Shown: positions 23,348-34,470 of the stretch, in pieces
Position numbering within the stretch: the stretch's first letter is position 1
How the letters are laid out: every line of letters begins with the position of its first letter
Origin: Gnetum montanum
Lineage: Eukaryota; Streptophyta; Gnetopsida; Gnetales; Gnetaceae
Assembly (NCBI GenBank): GCA_015680685.1
Contig: MNCI01007974.1
Span: 126,001-190,000 of the forward strand
Direction: 5' to 3'
DNA: 64,000 bases
Notes under the pieces: generated by a model
What the model was told of the DNA's origin: nothing
Database searches by the model: none
Seen by the model: the letters and a program-made list of their open reading frames with translations, nothing else
Made by a program: the position numbers and the translations under genes

Positions 23348-25055
23348 TGAAACACCACTAATTTCAGCCTAACACTTTGAAAGAAGAATGACTCAAGTCC
23401 TTTTTGAGCTTTCGGGAGGCAAAATTTGGCTAAGGCATGGAAACCTTACTAAGCTAAATCAAGCCAGCTTGCTCATCCCGTTAAGTTGGAAGCTTGCCCA
23501 CAGTGTGACCAACTCTCGAAGTCTCAAAACTGAGCCAAAATGATTTGATCTACAACGTGCAAGTCATCCTCAGAGCACATCCTTGACAAATACTAGCCCC
23601 AACTTGTGGAATGCCAGATTTCTGTTCAAAATTGCAAGATGCAAGTTTTTTGTAAAGATTTCACATATCATGTTGCATGTCACACTGCAGCGTGACTACA
23701 GCGTGACATACTCAATGTGGCCCCAAACAAGGCACTTCTAGGCTCAAACTTATAGATTTCAGATCACTCTCAACTAGACAGCAATTGCACTCAAGAATCA
23801 AGCTTTGAAATCAAAATTTTGAGCAAAATACATCATTTTCGAGTCATGTCACGTTGTAGTGTGACTCTAGCGTGACCTGCCATAAAAGGCTCGAAACAAG
23901 GCACTTTCAGGCTTAATTCATTAATCACAATCAGGCAATCCTCACTGCAAAAAATCAATCTTCAAAATGAAAAATTTGATGAAAAATTGCTAAGTCACGC
24001 TGAAGTCACACTGCAGCATGAGTGTAGCATGACTATAGTGCACACATGCTAAAGACACGCTGTAACAAAATCAAGGCACATTGGAGGTCCTGGTCAGCCA
24101 TAAGACACCTTAAATAGCCATGGAACCATGGAAACACTTGAATCAACATCCTACAGCAATCAAGTCAGAAATCCAAAAGTTTCAATTGAGTTGGAGTTAA
24201 TTTCTCTTATTGTACATTAACATTTCATTGTAAATTTTCATCATTTGCGACCTTGACAGGCTCTTACACTCTGAATTGCATGTGCTTCCATGAGCGTAAG
24301 CCAACTTGGGCAAGTTGTCATACATTGTAAGCTAGCTTGGGCAAGTTGTCACATGTTGTAAGATACAATGCACCTAGTCCAGAACGTAGCTTTCCGACAC
24401 ACATCTAGCTCACACATAGCTGTCCATTAGACATGTGTCACTAGATCTATTTTTCTCTCATCAATCAGTCATTAATTCCATTCTTGAATTCTGCACCTGA
24501 GCCCAGCCTAGCCCTATAAATACCCTGTCAATTTACATAAACGGGGTTGGAAATTTTGGAGTTTGGACGACTTAGGAAAATCATACCAGCAATCCTTGGT
24601 TGCTCAAGTACACTTGAAATTTGACATCCAAGTACTTCTGACACACATCACATCACCCTAGGGCTCGACACTTGACTTGTCATCCACACGTGTAGCTACA
24701 CTTTAACCAATGCATATCTTTTCTAAGAAATACAATATAGTTTGTTTTTCCAACCATTATCTTGTTTACTCTGTTTTACATTCAATTTATGCTCTATTCA
24801 CGTTTTGTTTACAATACTAGCCCTGCATACATTTTATGCACACTGTTTACATTTACATTTTAAGAGTAGCGCAAGTCATAGTTTACACTCAGGGAAGTCC
24901 TTGGTTGATTTGCGTGTAGACCATCCATGGCACTCTGCCTTTGTTCCCTTTTCCAGCTTGCCCTCAAGTGAAGGCAGGGTCAGCTATGCTTACCTGACGA
25001 TCTTTCAATGTTTATTTTCCCTTCTAGCCTTACACTCAAGATTTAGGTTAGTATA
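23348..25055 (+). repeat. Element B 5' LTR (1708 bp)
   Basis: Starts TGAAACACCACTAATTTC and ends TTAGTATA (CA decayed to TA). Contains a TATA box, CCTATAAATACCC, at 24515-24522, and GTCACGCTG/CAGCGTGAC palindromic motifs at about 23680-24065. Confidence 0.93.
24515..24522 (+). promoter_or_regulatory. TATA box of the element B 5' LTR
   Basis: TATAAATA in CCCTATAAATACCCTG; identical at 32287-32294 in the 3' LTR. Confidence 0.75.
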
Positions 25056-25061
25056 GTAAAT

Positions 25062-25080
25062 TGGCCCTAGAAGGAGGGCC
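25062..25080 (+). other. Element B primer-binding site
   Basis: TGGCCCTAGAAGGAGGGCC lies six bases after the LTR. It differs by three bases from the A site and by three from the C site. Confidence 0.8.
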
Positions 25081-25229
25081 TACCTTGTTTATCATCTTGT
25101 CAAAAAATTTATCATGCTACATGTTCAAACGCTGCTACGCAGATTTGTTCAAATGATGAACAAGCCAAACACTGAAACTAAAACCCAACTAACATTTCCA
25201 AATGCTGAAACTCGAATCAACTTGCACAC

Positions 25230-25683
25230 GATGAGCTAGCTCACACTACCCCTATCATACATCCTGAGCTTGCTCATGGTAAACCCTATCACACATGTTG
25301 AGGTTACTCATGTTGACACACACACTGTGAGTTAGTCATGCTGCACGTTACACATGTTGTAGGCTAGTCACGCTACACATGTTGCAGGCTAGTCATGTTG
25401 CACACGTTGCAGGTTAGTCACATTGCACATGTTGCAGGTTAGTCACGCTGCACACACTACACACACTGTAGGTTATTCACACTGCACACATGTTGTAGGT
25501 TTGTCATGCTGCACACGCTGCAGGTTAGTCACACTACACACCGTCAGCTTGTACACACTGCACACGCTACAGGTTAGTCACGCTGCACACCGTCAGCTTA
25601 TACACGCTGCACACCATCAGCTTGTACAAGCTGCACACCGTCAGCTTGTACATGCTACACACCATCAGCTTGTACATGCTGTC
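25230..25683 (+). repeat. Element B leader array
   Basis: Tandem units of about 24-25 bp: GCAGGTTAGTCACGCTGCACA in the first part and CACCGTCAGCTTGTACACGC in the second. AGTCACGCTGCA repeats the B LTR motif. The second part has 24-bp units and is open in the gag frame, giving repeated AAHHQLVH just before the gag ATG. Confidence 0.85.
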
Positions 25684-28200
25684 ATGGAATCTTCCCACAT
25701 CCTCACACCTAAACAGTATAACTTCATCTTTGTCAAGATCCAAGCCAACTTACTTATCGATCATGTAGAGAGAGAAGCAAAGCGAGACTATGAACTTATC
25801 CACAAAGGAGGTCATGAGTTCATCACTTCAACATTTGATATAATCCCACTATTTGAACACCATCATAAACTCATATAATAGCTTCTCATGGCAAGAAGCC
25901 AAGCCTTAAAGACACCTCCAATAAAGCCTTAGGGTGAGGATGAGGAAGATGACTTTACTATCCAATTTGATCATGGGGATTCATACCATACCATCAATCC
26001 TCACGCTTATACAAACCCATTATTCCAACCTTTCCTAGAAGGAACCATGCTTCCTCCTTCATCTGCGTACACCTAAGGACCAGCTTCTTAACAAGAAGTA
26101 CCAACTTCCAAGTCCATCCATTACATACCACCAGTACAAACCCATGGGACACCTCTGACTACTTCAACGTAACATGTTCAGGGGATCACCTCACAATGAG
26201 TGGCTGGGCAGTGGGTTTCACCAACTATCCAACAACACCAACCTACTCTCTATAACATACCACACCCTCTAATCCCATCTCTTAATGTTGCTCCACTACA
26301 AAAATTGAAAATCCAATAGTATCCCTTTCCACAAACAATGCAATAGTTGAATTACTATCAATCACAATCCATTCAACCCACCAGTCTACCTACTACCCAA
26401 GAGTAGGTAGACATGAAGCAAATGATGCACATGTTAACTAAAGAGGTAAAGCGCCTTAAAACCACAAACACTAAAGAAATCAAGGTGTTAGACTTCTACC
26501 AAGATGATCCAATCCACCCCTCAGTTCCACCATTAACCTTGCCAAAGGAAATCTCACTACCCCAGTTAACCAAGTACATGGAGAGGGAGATCAAAATTCC
26601 CACCTAGTGACATTTTGACTAGAATGTCTACTACTTCGGGCCTAGCCTCATGCAATTCTGTGTGTTTTCGCTATGTCCTTACCAGGAAAAGCTTTAGATT
26701 GGTACCGAGCCTTACCCCATAACACCATATCCTCTCTAGAGGATTTGTTACACTAGTTTGTCACCCATTTCAGATATAATCTAAAACCTAAAGCCACACT
26801 AGATATCTTGATTCAGATCAAAATAGAACCATTAGAGCTAGTGTAAAAATTCATCCAAAGGTGGAGCGCAGCCCTCAACGAACTCCATGAGCCCATACCT
26901 GAGACATACTTGCTCACCATTTTTAAAGCCCCTATGAATGACTTCATTAAGTCAAAAGTTTACTATTTGAAAGCCTGTACCTTGAGCCAAGCATTCGCAC
27001 AAATTAAGGACATAGAGGAAGCGGTGCAATCGAGTAATGACCTAGCTTATGTGGGCTATAGAAACCAACATGCTCGCAAGAAAAACACAATAGTAGCAAT
27101 GGTGGTCGTAAGCACAAAAGCAACCAACTAGGGCACAACAGCTAAGCAACCTAAATCCCCAGCTTACAAAGTCACCAACTTTGGTGCCAACTCACCTACA
27201 TCGATAGAGGCCACCCCAAGGTCCAACTTTCAGTGTAAGGATCGCTCAAAGTATACACCACTACTGATGCAACCCTCTCAACTATTAGAGAAACTCTTGA
27301 AAGCTGGGAAAATCCAACACAAACAAGTGTCGGAGATTACCCACCAAAAACATGATAGGTACTGTGAACTACTAAGGAACCCCACATTAGCAGTACCAAA
27401 TGAGCCCCCGGTCCCACAACATTTTAAACTGGACCAATAATGTCATTACCATAAAATGACTGGCCACAGTACAGACAACTTTCATGCCTTGCAAGATGAC
27501 CTGCAAAGAATGATAGAACAAGGCCAACTAGTAATCGACATGGTGAGTCAATCCAACACAAACGATGCCTCCTATGTCATAAACTCAATTAGCATAGGTG
27601 GCAAGCCCAAACCTATGCAACAACCTTTCGTGATTTGTATGCCTCCTAACAAGGCAAGGATTCCCTCAGCTTCCACAAGCAAGAGGCCTCCCTTTGTTAT
27701 TAAAGTGCCACCTCAGGCACCCACAACATCCTTTGTGGTCAAGGCTCCACAACATTCATCCGCTAAGACGTTAAACTAGCATGATTTATCCACTAAGACG
27801 TTAAACTGGCATGATTCATCTGCTATGACGTTAAATTGGCATGATGTGGCAACAAAAACCACTAAGCAACCTTTCTTCATCAAGGTGCCACAACGTGATG
27901 GCCCCTCACCTACTCGAAGCTCAACAATGGGCAACATCTCAATCCCTCCTCCCTCGAGGGTCAATCCCACTAGCAACCTGGGTAGACCCACCAAATGACA
28001 ACATAAGAGAAAAAACGAGCATCTCGCAACCCCCATAATCGAAGCAAGGGCCACAACCAACAAACAACAACTAAACATTAGGGCTCCTACCCCCAAACAA
28101 ACCAAGCCCAAGTCCCCTTTGCAAGAGATCTGTCTCTCAAACCACATGGAGGAAGTCAAGGCCAGGACAACGGCTAACGACAAGGACTTTGTAGCTGCAC
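25684..28200 (+). pseudogene. Element B gag
   Basis: ATG at 25684 is chosen because LTPKQYNFIFVKIQANLL and GGHEFITSTFDIIPL match the gag start of C and, more weakly, of A. The capsid-like core follows in shifting frames: KVLDFYQDDPIHPSVPPLTL at 26487-26546, then WSAALNELHEPIPETYLLTI and VYYLKACTLSQAFAQIKDIE. CHYHKMTGHSTDNFHAL near 27440 is the C-x-YH...GH....C finger typical of this lineage, with the last Cys now Phe. A Pro-rich linker follows. Three 30-bp units of the intronic repeat (27753-27845) sit in the linker. There are many stops. Confidence 0.85.
27753..27845 (+). repeat. three 30-bp repeats inside the B gag linker
   Basis: Units read CATGATTCATCCGCTAAGACG then TTAAACTGG. They resemble the minus-strand form of the intronic block motif and are absent from the same linker in A and C. 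Confidence 0.75.
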
Positions 28201-29060
28201 TAACCTAGGTAAAAGAAACGCTCAAGGATAAGAACATGATGTTTAGCTTGTACGACCTAGTTAGGACCTCACCTGGTCACTACTAAGCATTGGCCTAGGT
28301 CTTATCCTCCATTCCTGTTATGGAGGACATCCTTGCAAATGAGACATCCATCCGTGCAACAATGTTGCCTCCCATACCACAAGAATTAGGTTCAACAACC
28401 TTAACCTTTTGTGATGATGTAGTCAAAGTTAACCTCAAACGAGGGGAGGACACTACAGCTCCATTATCCATTAGCACATGTGTTGGGCAGTGCACCATTC
28501 ATAGAGTGCACGTCAATGATGGTGCAGCAACAAACGTAGTCCTATACTCTGTAATCAATAAGCTAGGCCTGATAGACAAAATCAAGTCAACCAAAACCAT
28601 GTGTCTAAAATCCTTCAACGGATCACATGTCACAGTCAAGGGCATAATCAACTTAGCCTTTTTGGTGGGAGAGAAATTCCCCACTAGTGCATATTTCACT
28701 GTCATAGAAGAGATGTCAGGTTTCAACATGATTCTAGGTAGGCCTTGGCTAGCCCAACTAAGGGCCATCTCCTCTCCCATCCACCAAAGAAATCCATCTT
28801 CCATACGAAGGTGGTCAAGTTATCATCCATGGTGATAACATTTCCTCTTCGACTACCCATGACATCGACATGGCACAAGTTTTGGAAGAAGAGTTTCTTG
28901 ATGATACACCTATAGTAACCAATGCAACAACGAAGGATAACACACCTGAATGAGTGGTTGAAGCCAACAGCCCCCCAGAAGATCCTAAGCCTTGCATGCT
29001 CCATAATCCATGCCTGGTTAGGAAGCAACTACATGACCAAGACTTTCCCTTGTCTAAAAA
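28201..29060 (+). pseudogene. Element B aspartic protease
   Basis: The stretch 28320-28835 is open without a stop. It contains HRVHVNDGAATNVVLYSVIN (active-site loop near 28504; C and A read VDDGA here), VKGIINLAFLVGEKFPTSAY and GFNMILGRPWLAQLRAISSP. The layout matches the proteases of A and C. It is the best-kept coding piece of B. It would mature gag. After 28835 the frame shifts, and the C-terminal tail ends near 29060. Confidence 0.88.
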
Positions 29061-29447
29061 TGTGGGTACCTGCCTATCTTTTGACATGCATTTTTGACTT
29101 TTGTTTACATTGCATTCCACTAGCCTATGCATTTACATTTTTCCTGCTCACTTAGATCATGCATTTTTTTTACAAATTTTTCAACTTCGTTTACACATTA
29201 TATTTGAAAAAACATCAAACGTAAAAACATAAAACTACAAAAAAACTTGGCCCAAAAAGGCCTTAAACTAGATTACGGCCCAGAACAACTTAAAACTACC
29301 ATGCATTTCTTTTCTTTCATTCATACATTTCAACTCTATGTACAATAGGTGTCTCTTGATGTTTTTTTTCTTCCTAGTTGATCTTTGTAGGATCTTGCAG
29401 ACACACAACATGACCATGCATGCAGCATCACACCTTACACAAGCAAG
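29061..29447 (+). other. Element B residual intron 1 and mini-exon
   Basis: Holds GGCC-type block units (29248-29302: GGCC-N6-GGCC next to TTAAACTAG), then a pyrimidine stretch with acceptors CTTTGTAG and CTTGCAG (about 29390-29400). A short exon follows, ending at the donor CAAG|GTAAGCA (29447/29448). In A and C the RT-integrase exon lies at this place. Confidence 0.5.
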
Positions 29448-30172
29448 GTAAGCACAGATAGTCCACTATGACTATAAACTGGCATAGACAGTCCTGGCAT
29501 CATGACTTAAAACTAATACCATACAAAAGTCCTAGCATCATGACTTAAAACTGATACCACAAAATGTCCTGAAGTCATAAAAATAAACCGACACCACAAA
29601 GCTCTATCTGGTATGATGCTAAATTACCACATCTATCTACCATGACGTGAAACTAGCATCAAGAGTCCACTAAGACTATAAACTGGTAGTGCACCATCCA
29701 CTAGAACGTTAAACTAGCATCGTCCTTGGTTCATGATGTTAAACTGACACAACATCCAAAATTCTTCTAGGACTATAAACTAGCACATCACGGTCTGCCA
29801 GGACTCTAAACTAGGTTCACGGTCTTCCAAGACTCTAAACTAGGTTCATGGTCTTCTAGGACTCTAAATTGGCATGTTGCTGATTTGATTCGAGCACCTG
29901 CCATTGGTGAAACCCTTGGGAGCACTCACACAATCATCACCTAACATCATTTTGGTGATCTTTTGGAGCACTCGCTATTAGTGCAACTTTCAAAGGAATC
30001 ACAGCATCATCACCTTGGCACCTTCACTGGCTTCCTGAGCATTTGCAACTGGCATAACATTTGACATGTTTGCAGCATCTTCGCATCCAACACTTGTGAC
30101 ATCTTCACATCTAACATTTATATTTGGCACTTCATTTGTGTTTTTCTTATCTTCTTGGAGTTGTGTTTGCAG
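29448..30172 (+). repeat. Element B 3' intron with block 3 repeats
   Basis: Donor GTAAGCACAGATAGTC matches the element A donor GTAAGCATAGATAGTC. Acceptor TTGTGTTTGCAG|GATGAC matches C and A. Between them lie about 12 units (29455-29877) such as GACTCTAAACTAGGTTCA, whose minus strand reads CTAGTTTAGAGTCTTGGAAG. Confidence 0.7.
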
Positions 30173-31080
30173 GATGACATGCTGGAGGCATTCGTGCATA
30201 GATGCACTTCATCATGATGACAAGCTATCACATTCTTTCTGATGCACCTGACTAGGTTAATCAATCTGTTCATAAGTACATTTCCAACTCCCGATACATC
30301 CCCTATTTCCCCATCATGCTTCCCTCAACCTATTCAATTACACCCCCTTGATACATCCTACTCATCTCAAAACTCTTGATACATTGTTGCACACTGACTC
30401 TCTAAGCAATTGCGATGCAAAACATAGTACACAGTACATGATGCAAAATGCAAGCACTCAAACACGAGCACAGCACAAAAAGTAAGCTCTTTCAAAAGGA
30501 ACGAGAAAAGAAAAATAAAATAAAAGGAAAAGACAAAAGAAAAAAAACAAAATAAAAGAAGAAAATTAAAAAAAATGAAAAAGAACAAAAGGGTCAAAGA
30601 GAAAAATGCACAGAAAAGGTCTTCAGGACCCCGTTGACATCATAAACCATGGACTATTAGCTCTTCTCGTACAAGCCTTAGGTGAGAGGGCAATTTTCTT
30701 GGAAAAATAGTTATGCTCATGTCTTAAAGAGATCATGTTGCACATCATCACGTGGCTTTGGCTATTTACAACAGGCCCCGTAAACACTCTATAAGAGTCC
30801 CATTTCTCCAAAGAACGCACCTCCAATGTGTTGGCTCCAAGTCTGCTGAACACTGGCTATGGACAAGGACCAAAGATATAGCTCATTAGCATGAGAGTAT
30901 TCCTCTCCCACAATCCCGGAAGTAATCATAACCCTTGATCAACTCTTGACTTCCCCCGATTACAATTCCTTGCATCTTGAACCACATTCCCTCAATCCCA
31001 TGTACTTTTGAACATGGTGCGATGACATCTGACCAAGGGTTGACGGTTAATGCTTGATGCTTAGTTGTTCATGGTGTTTT
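30173..31080 (+). other. Element B last exon and 3' untranslated region
   Basis: The exon after the acceptor has only about 15 codons before a stop; its ATGCACTTCATCAT matches C. An A-rich purine stretch lies at 30480-30605. Nothing else is recognised. Confidence 0.5.
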
Positions 31081-31140
31081 GCACTTCTTTGTTGATGCCT
31101 ATTGGGTAGATTCCTCCAGACGTCAACAAAGAGGGGCAAA
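31081..31140 (+). other. Element B polypurine tract within a hairpin
   Basis: AACAAAGAGGGGCAAA (31125-31140) directly precedes the 3' LTR. GTCAACAAAGA (31122-31132) pairs with TCTTTGTTGATGC (31086-31098). Confidence 0.82.
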
Positions 31141-32874
31141 TGAATCACCACTAATTTCGGCCTAACAATTTGAAACAAGAATGACTCAAGCCCTTTTTGA
31201 TCTTTCGGGAGGCAAAATTTAGCTAAGGCATGGAAACCACGCTAAGCTAAATCAAGCCATCTTGCTCATCTCATCAAGTTGGAAGCTTTCCCACAGCATG
31301 ACCAACTCTTGAAGTCTCAAAACTAAGCCAAAATGATCTAATCTACAACGTGCAAGTCATCCTCAGAGCACATCCTTGATAGCTTCTAGCCCCAACTTCT
31401 GGAATGCCAAATTTCAGCTCAAAATTGCAAGTTGCAAGTTTTTTGCAAAGATTTTGCATGTCACGCTGCATGTCATGCTACAGCATGACTACAGCGTGAC
31501 ATACTTAAAGTGGCTCCAAACAAGGCACTTCCAGGCTCAAACTTATAGATTTCAGGTCACTCTCAGCTAGATAGCAGTTACACTCAAGAATCAAGCTTCA
31601 AAATCAAAATTTCAAGCAAAATACATCATTTTTGAGTCATGTCACACTGTGGTCACGCTGTAGTGAGACTCCAGTGTGACTTGCCATAAAAGGCTCAAAA
31701 TAAGGCACTTTCAGGCTTAATTTGTCAATCATAGTTAGGCAATCCTTGCTACAAAAAATCAGTCTTCAAAATGAAAAATTTGGTGAAAATTTGCTAAGTC
31801 ACACTGAAGTCACGCTGCAACATGAGTGTAGTGTGACTATAGTGTGCGCACGCTGAAGACACGCTGCAACAAAATCAAGGCACGTTGGAGGTCCTAGTCA
31901 GCCATGGGATGCCTTAAACAACCATGGAACCATGGAAACACTTGAATCAACATCCTACAACAATCAAGTCAAAAATTCAAAAGTTTCAAGCGAGCCGAAG
32001 TTAAGTTCTCTTTTGTACGTTGATAGTTCATTGTAAATTTTCATCATTTGCGATCTTGACAGGCTCTTACGCCCCAAATTTCATGTGCTTCCATGAGCGT
32101 AAGCCAGCTTGAGCAAGTTGTCACACATTGTAAGATACAATGCACCTGGTCCAGAATGTAGCTTGTTGACACACATCCAACTCACACATAGCTGTCCATC
32201 GAACACGTGTCACTAGATCTATTTTTCTCTCATCCCTCAGCCATTGATCCCATTCTCAAATTCTGCACCTGAGCTTGGTCGAGCCCTATAAATACCCTGT
32301 CAATTCACATAAATGGGGTTGCCAATTTTGGAGTTTGGATGGCTTAGGAAACTCAGACCAGCAATCCTTGGGCACTCAGGCACACTTGAATCTTGAAATC
32401 CAAGTACCTTTGATACACATCACATCACATCATCACATCACATCACCCTGGGGCTCGGTGCTTGACCTGCCATCCACACGTGCAACTATGCTTTGATCAG
32501 TGCACATCTTTTCTAAGAAATACAATACAGTTTGTTTTTCCAGCCATTATCTTGTTTACTCTATTTTACATTCAATTTATGCTCTGTTCACGTTTTGTTT
32601 ACAATACTAGTCCTGCATATGTTTCTGTTCACATTTTATGGGCACTGTTTACGTTTACGTTTTAAGACATCAGTTACGATAACCCCAGCGCAAGCAATAG
32701 TTTATGCTTGGGGAAGTCCTTGGTTGATTTACGTGTAGACCATCCAAGGCACTCTACCTTCGTTCCCTTTTTCAGCTTGCCCTCAAGCGAAGGCGGGGTT
32801 AGCTGTGCCTGCCCGATGATCTTTCGGTATTTGTTTTTCCTTCCAGTCTTACACCGAAGATTTAGGTCAGTACA
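31141..32874 (+). repeat. Element B 3' LTR (1734 bp)
   Basis: Starts TGAATCACCACTAATTTCGG and ends CAGTACA. It matches 23348-25055 closely, mostly with transitions. TATA box at 32287-32294. Confidence 0.93.
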
Positions 32875-32888
32875 ATAGGTATTAACAT

Positions 32889-32917
32889 TGTGTGTGTGTG
32901 TATATATATATATATTA
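32889..32917. repeat. (TG)n(TA)n microsatellite in intron 2 of the A antisense gene
   Basis: TG then TA dinucleotides, 15 bp after the element B end and about 20 bp before the acceptor TTATTGACAG (exon 3 from 32940). Confidence 0.9.
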
Positions 32918-32939
32918 TTGCTAGGTTTTTTATTGACAG

Positions 32940-34350
32940 GAGTGGTCTCCACGGTGATACAAATGCCTTGGTGTTGGCACAGATGGCCTTGCAGGATTTT
33001 TCATCTACTAGGAATGTGTGCGCCAACGTAATAGGCCAATTTGGGGATGAGTTCAAAACCTATCCAACTTGGTATTCCCAATTTTATGGGAAGTGTAAAG
33101 AAGCCAGTTGGTTGGATAGGAAGTGGACATCCCTTAGGTTGCTCACTGTTGAAGATGTGTTGGTGGATCTCCCACCATTTCCCATGCCATTTAAGCCTAG
33201 TACGCTAAACTATGAATTCACTATTACATGTTTGAGTGATGTCCATTTTTTTAACCTTTTTTTTGCTAACTTTTTTCTTTTATTTTGCAAACTGTTTTAG
33301 TGGTGAGGAAATCCTAAGAGGTGATTGTGATCACCTTCGGGCACAACGAAACCAACCTCTTTTTCAAGTACAGGGAGATGGAGGAGACCCAGTGTTGGCT
33401 CTGAAATGGGGCACCAACCATGCTTGTCCAGAACCTTTAGGAGGCTAGGCTCATGGACTTTTTTTTGGTCATCAACCCTAACATCCTGCTTGCTGAAATG
33501 CTTTCCCTAGCTGACTCTTTCTCTAAGAAAGCAAACCACTTCCACACATGTGTTCACGGTGTGTGAGTGGTGTTTGAAATCAATGACCAATTGTTTACGG
33601 ATATTTTCAATGTTCCTTTTGATAGTCTCCCCATAGGAGAAAAATCTAAGAAATATGCAAACCATCAGGGTGACATTGAGGAGTGGCTAGGGGTGGAAAA
33701 TGACTGAAAGGGGATCTACATTGAAAAGGTCAGGCTATGGGTGGCCAAAATAATTTACCCTATCTTCTGTGCCCATGCCTTCCCCAAGCTACTCTCCTAA
33801 GGAAAAATCCTTGGAATTGAGCAGGCTTGGATAATGAAGGATGTCATTGAAGAGGTGACTCATTACAATTGGGTCAAACACTTTTGCAAAGGTTTGTAGG
33901 CTGAAATGGTCAAGCTTCACTAGAATCTTGAGTCCTGGTTCAACGTGCACCATGCCTTCTTTATAGTCTTCCTGCAGTGTTTTACAGAATTCTTGGTAGT
34001 TCGCGAGAATGGGGTCTGGGTATTACAAGATCGTAACCAAATTTTCAAGCCATGGATTTGCCAAGTCTTCTATACCACCTGATCTCAAGACCCCTTGGAA
34101 GCTATTGGGGAATCATTTTCAATGACAACCAGGGATCGAGTGGCATGCAAGTTTTATGCCCAAGACAGCGTGGGAGAGGCATCTCCCATTACCATTAGTA
34201 GTGTGATGAGGGAAGAATGCCTCATTGTAGAGATGGTGATAACTAAGTTGCAATGTAAGAGATCTCTCCTGGTCGAGGAACTTTCTTGCACAAATGAGGA
34301 AAGAGAAAAGAAGCTACGGCTCAAACTTCGTAGAGTGCAACCTCCGATTG
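32940..34350 (+). pseudogene. A antisense gene exons 3-4: transposon-protein-like domain
   Basis: Exon 3 reads NALVLAQMALQDF..., aligning with the C copy LALARTALEAF. Exon 4 (33301-34350) contains EARLMDFFLVINPNIL, SLADSFSKKANHFHTCVHGV, VVFEINDQLFTDIFNVP, and later RDRVACKFYAQDSV. HGV.VVFEINDQLF.DIF.VP has the form of the plant transposon-associated domain (roughly RGk-V-f...I..ff.lp; I think of PF20167, from memory). Several stops are present. The exon ends at a perfect donor, GTAAGT (34351). Confidence 0.6.
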
Positions 34351-34470
34351 GTAAGTGTTTTTTATCTAGCCAATGTTTGCTACGTTGTGTTACACTAGGT
34401 AGCATTGCATAGCGTAGCATCTACTTCGAGTTAGTATAATTTGCTTACTATGACTATGCTTTATTAGCAG

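Larger units (their letters stand above)
23348..32874 (+). mobile_element. Element B: gag-protease-only LTR retrotransposon
   Basis: LTRs 23348-25055 and 31141-32874, primer-binding site 25062-25080, purine tract 31125-31140. Only gag and protease are found; RT, RNase H and integrase are absent, so it would depend on a relative such as A or C. The flanks ACAAG (23343-23347) and ATAGG (32875-32879) differ by two transitions and are read as a decayed target duplication. It lies in intron 2 of the A antisense gene, opposite in direction to A. Confidence 0.9.

Noticed and set aside
25230-25683. CRISPR-like array of short direct repeats
   Set aside because: Units are contiguous, without unique spacers, and lie in a retrotransposon leader.
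30367-30597. Phe-rich 76-codon minus-strand frame
   Set aside because: Complement of an A-rich tract.
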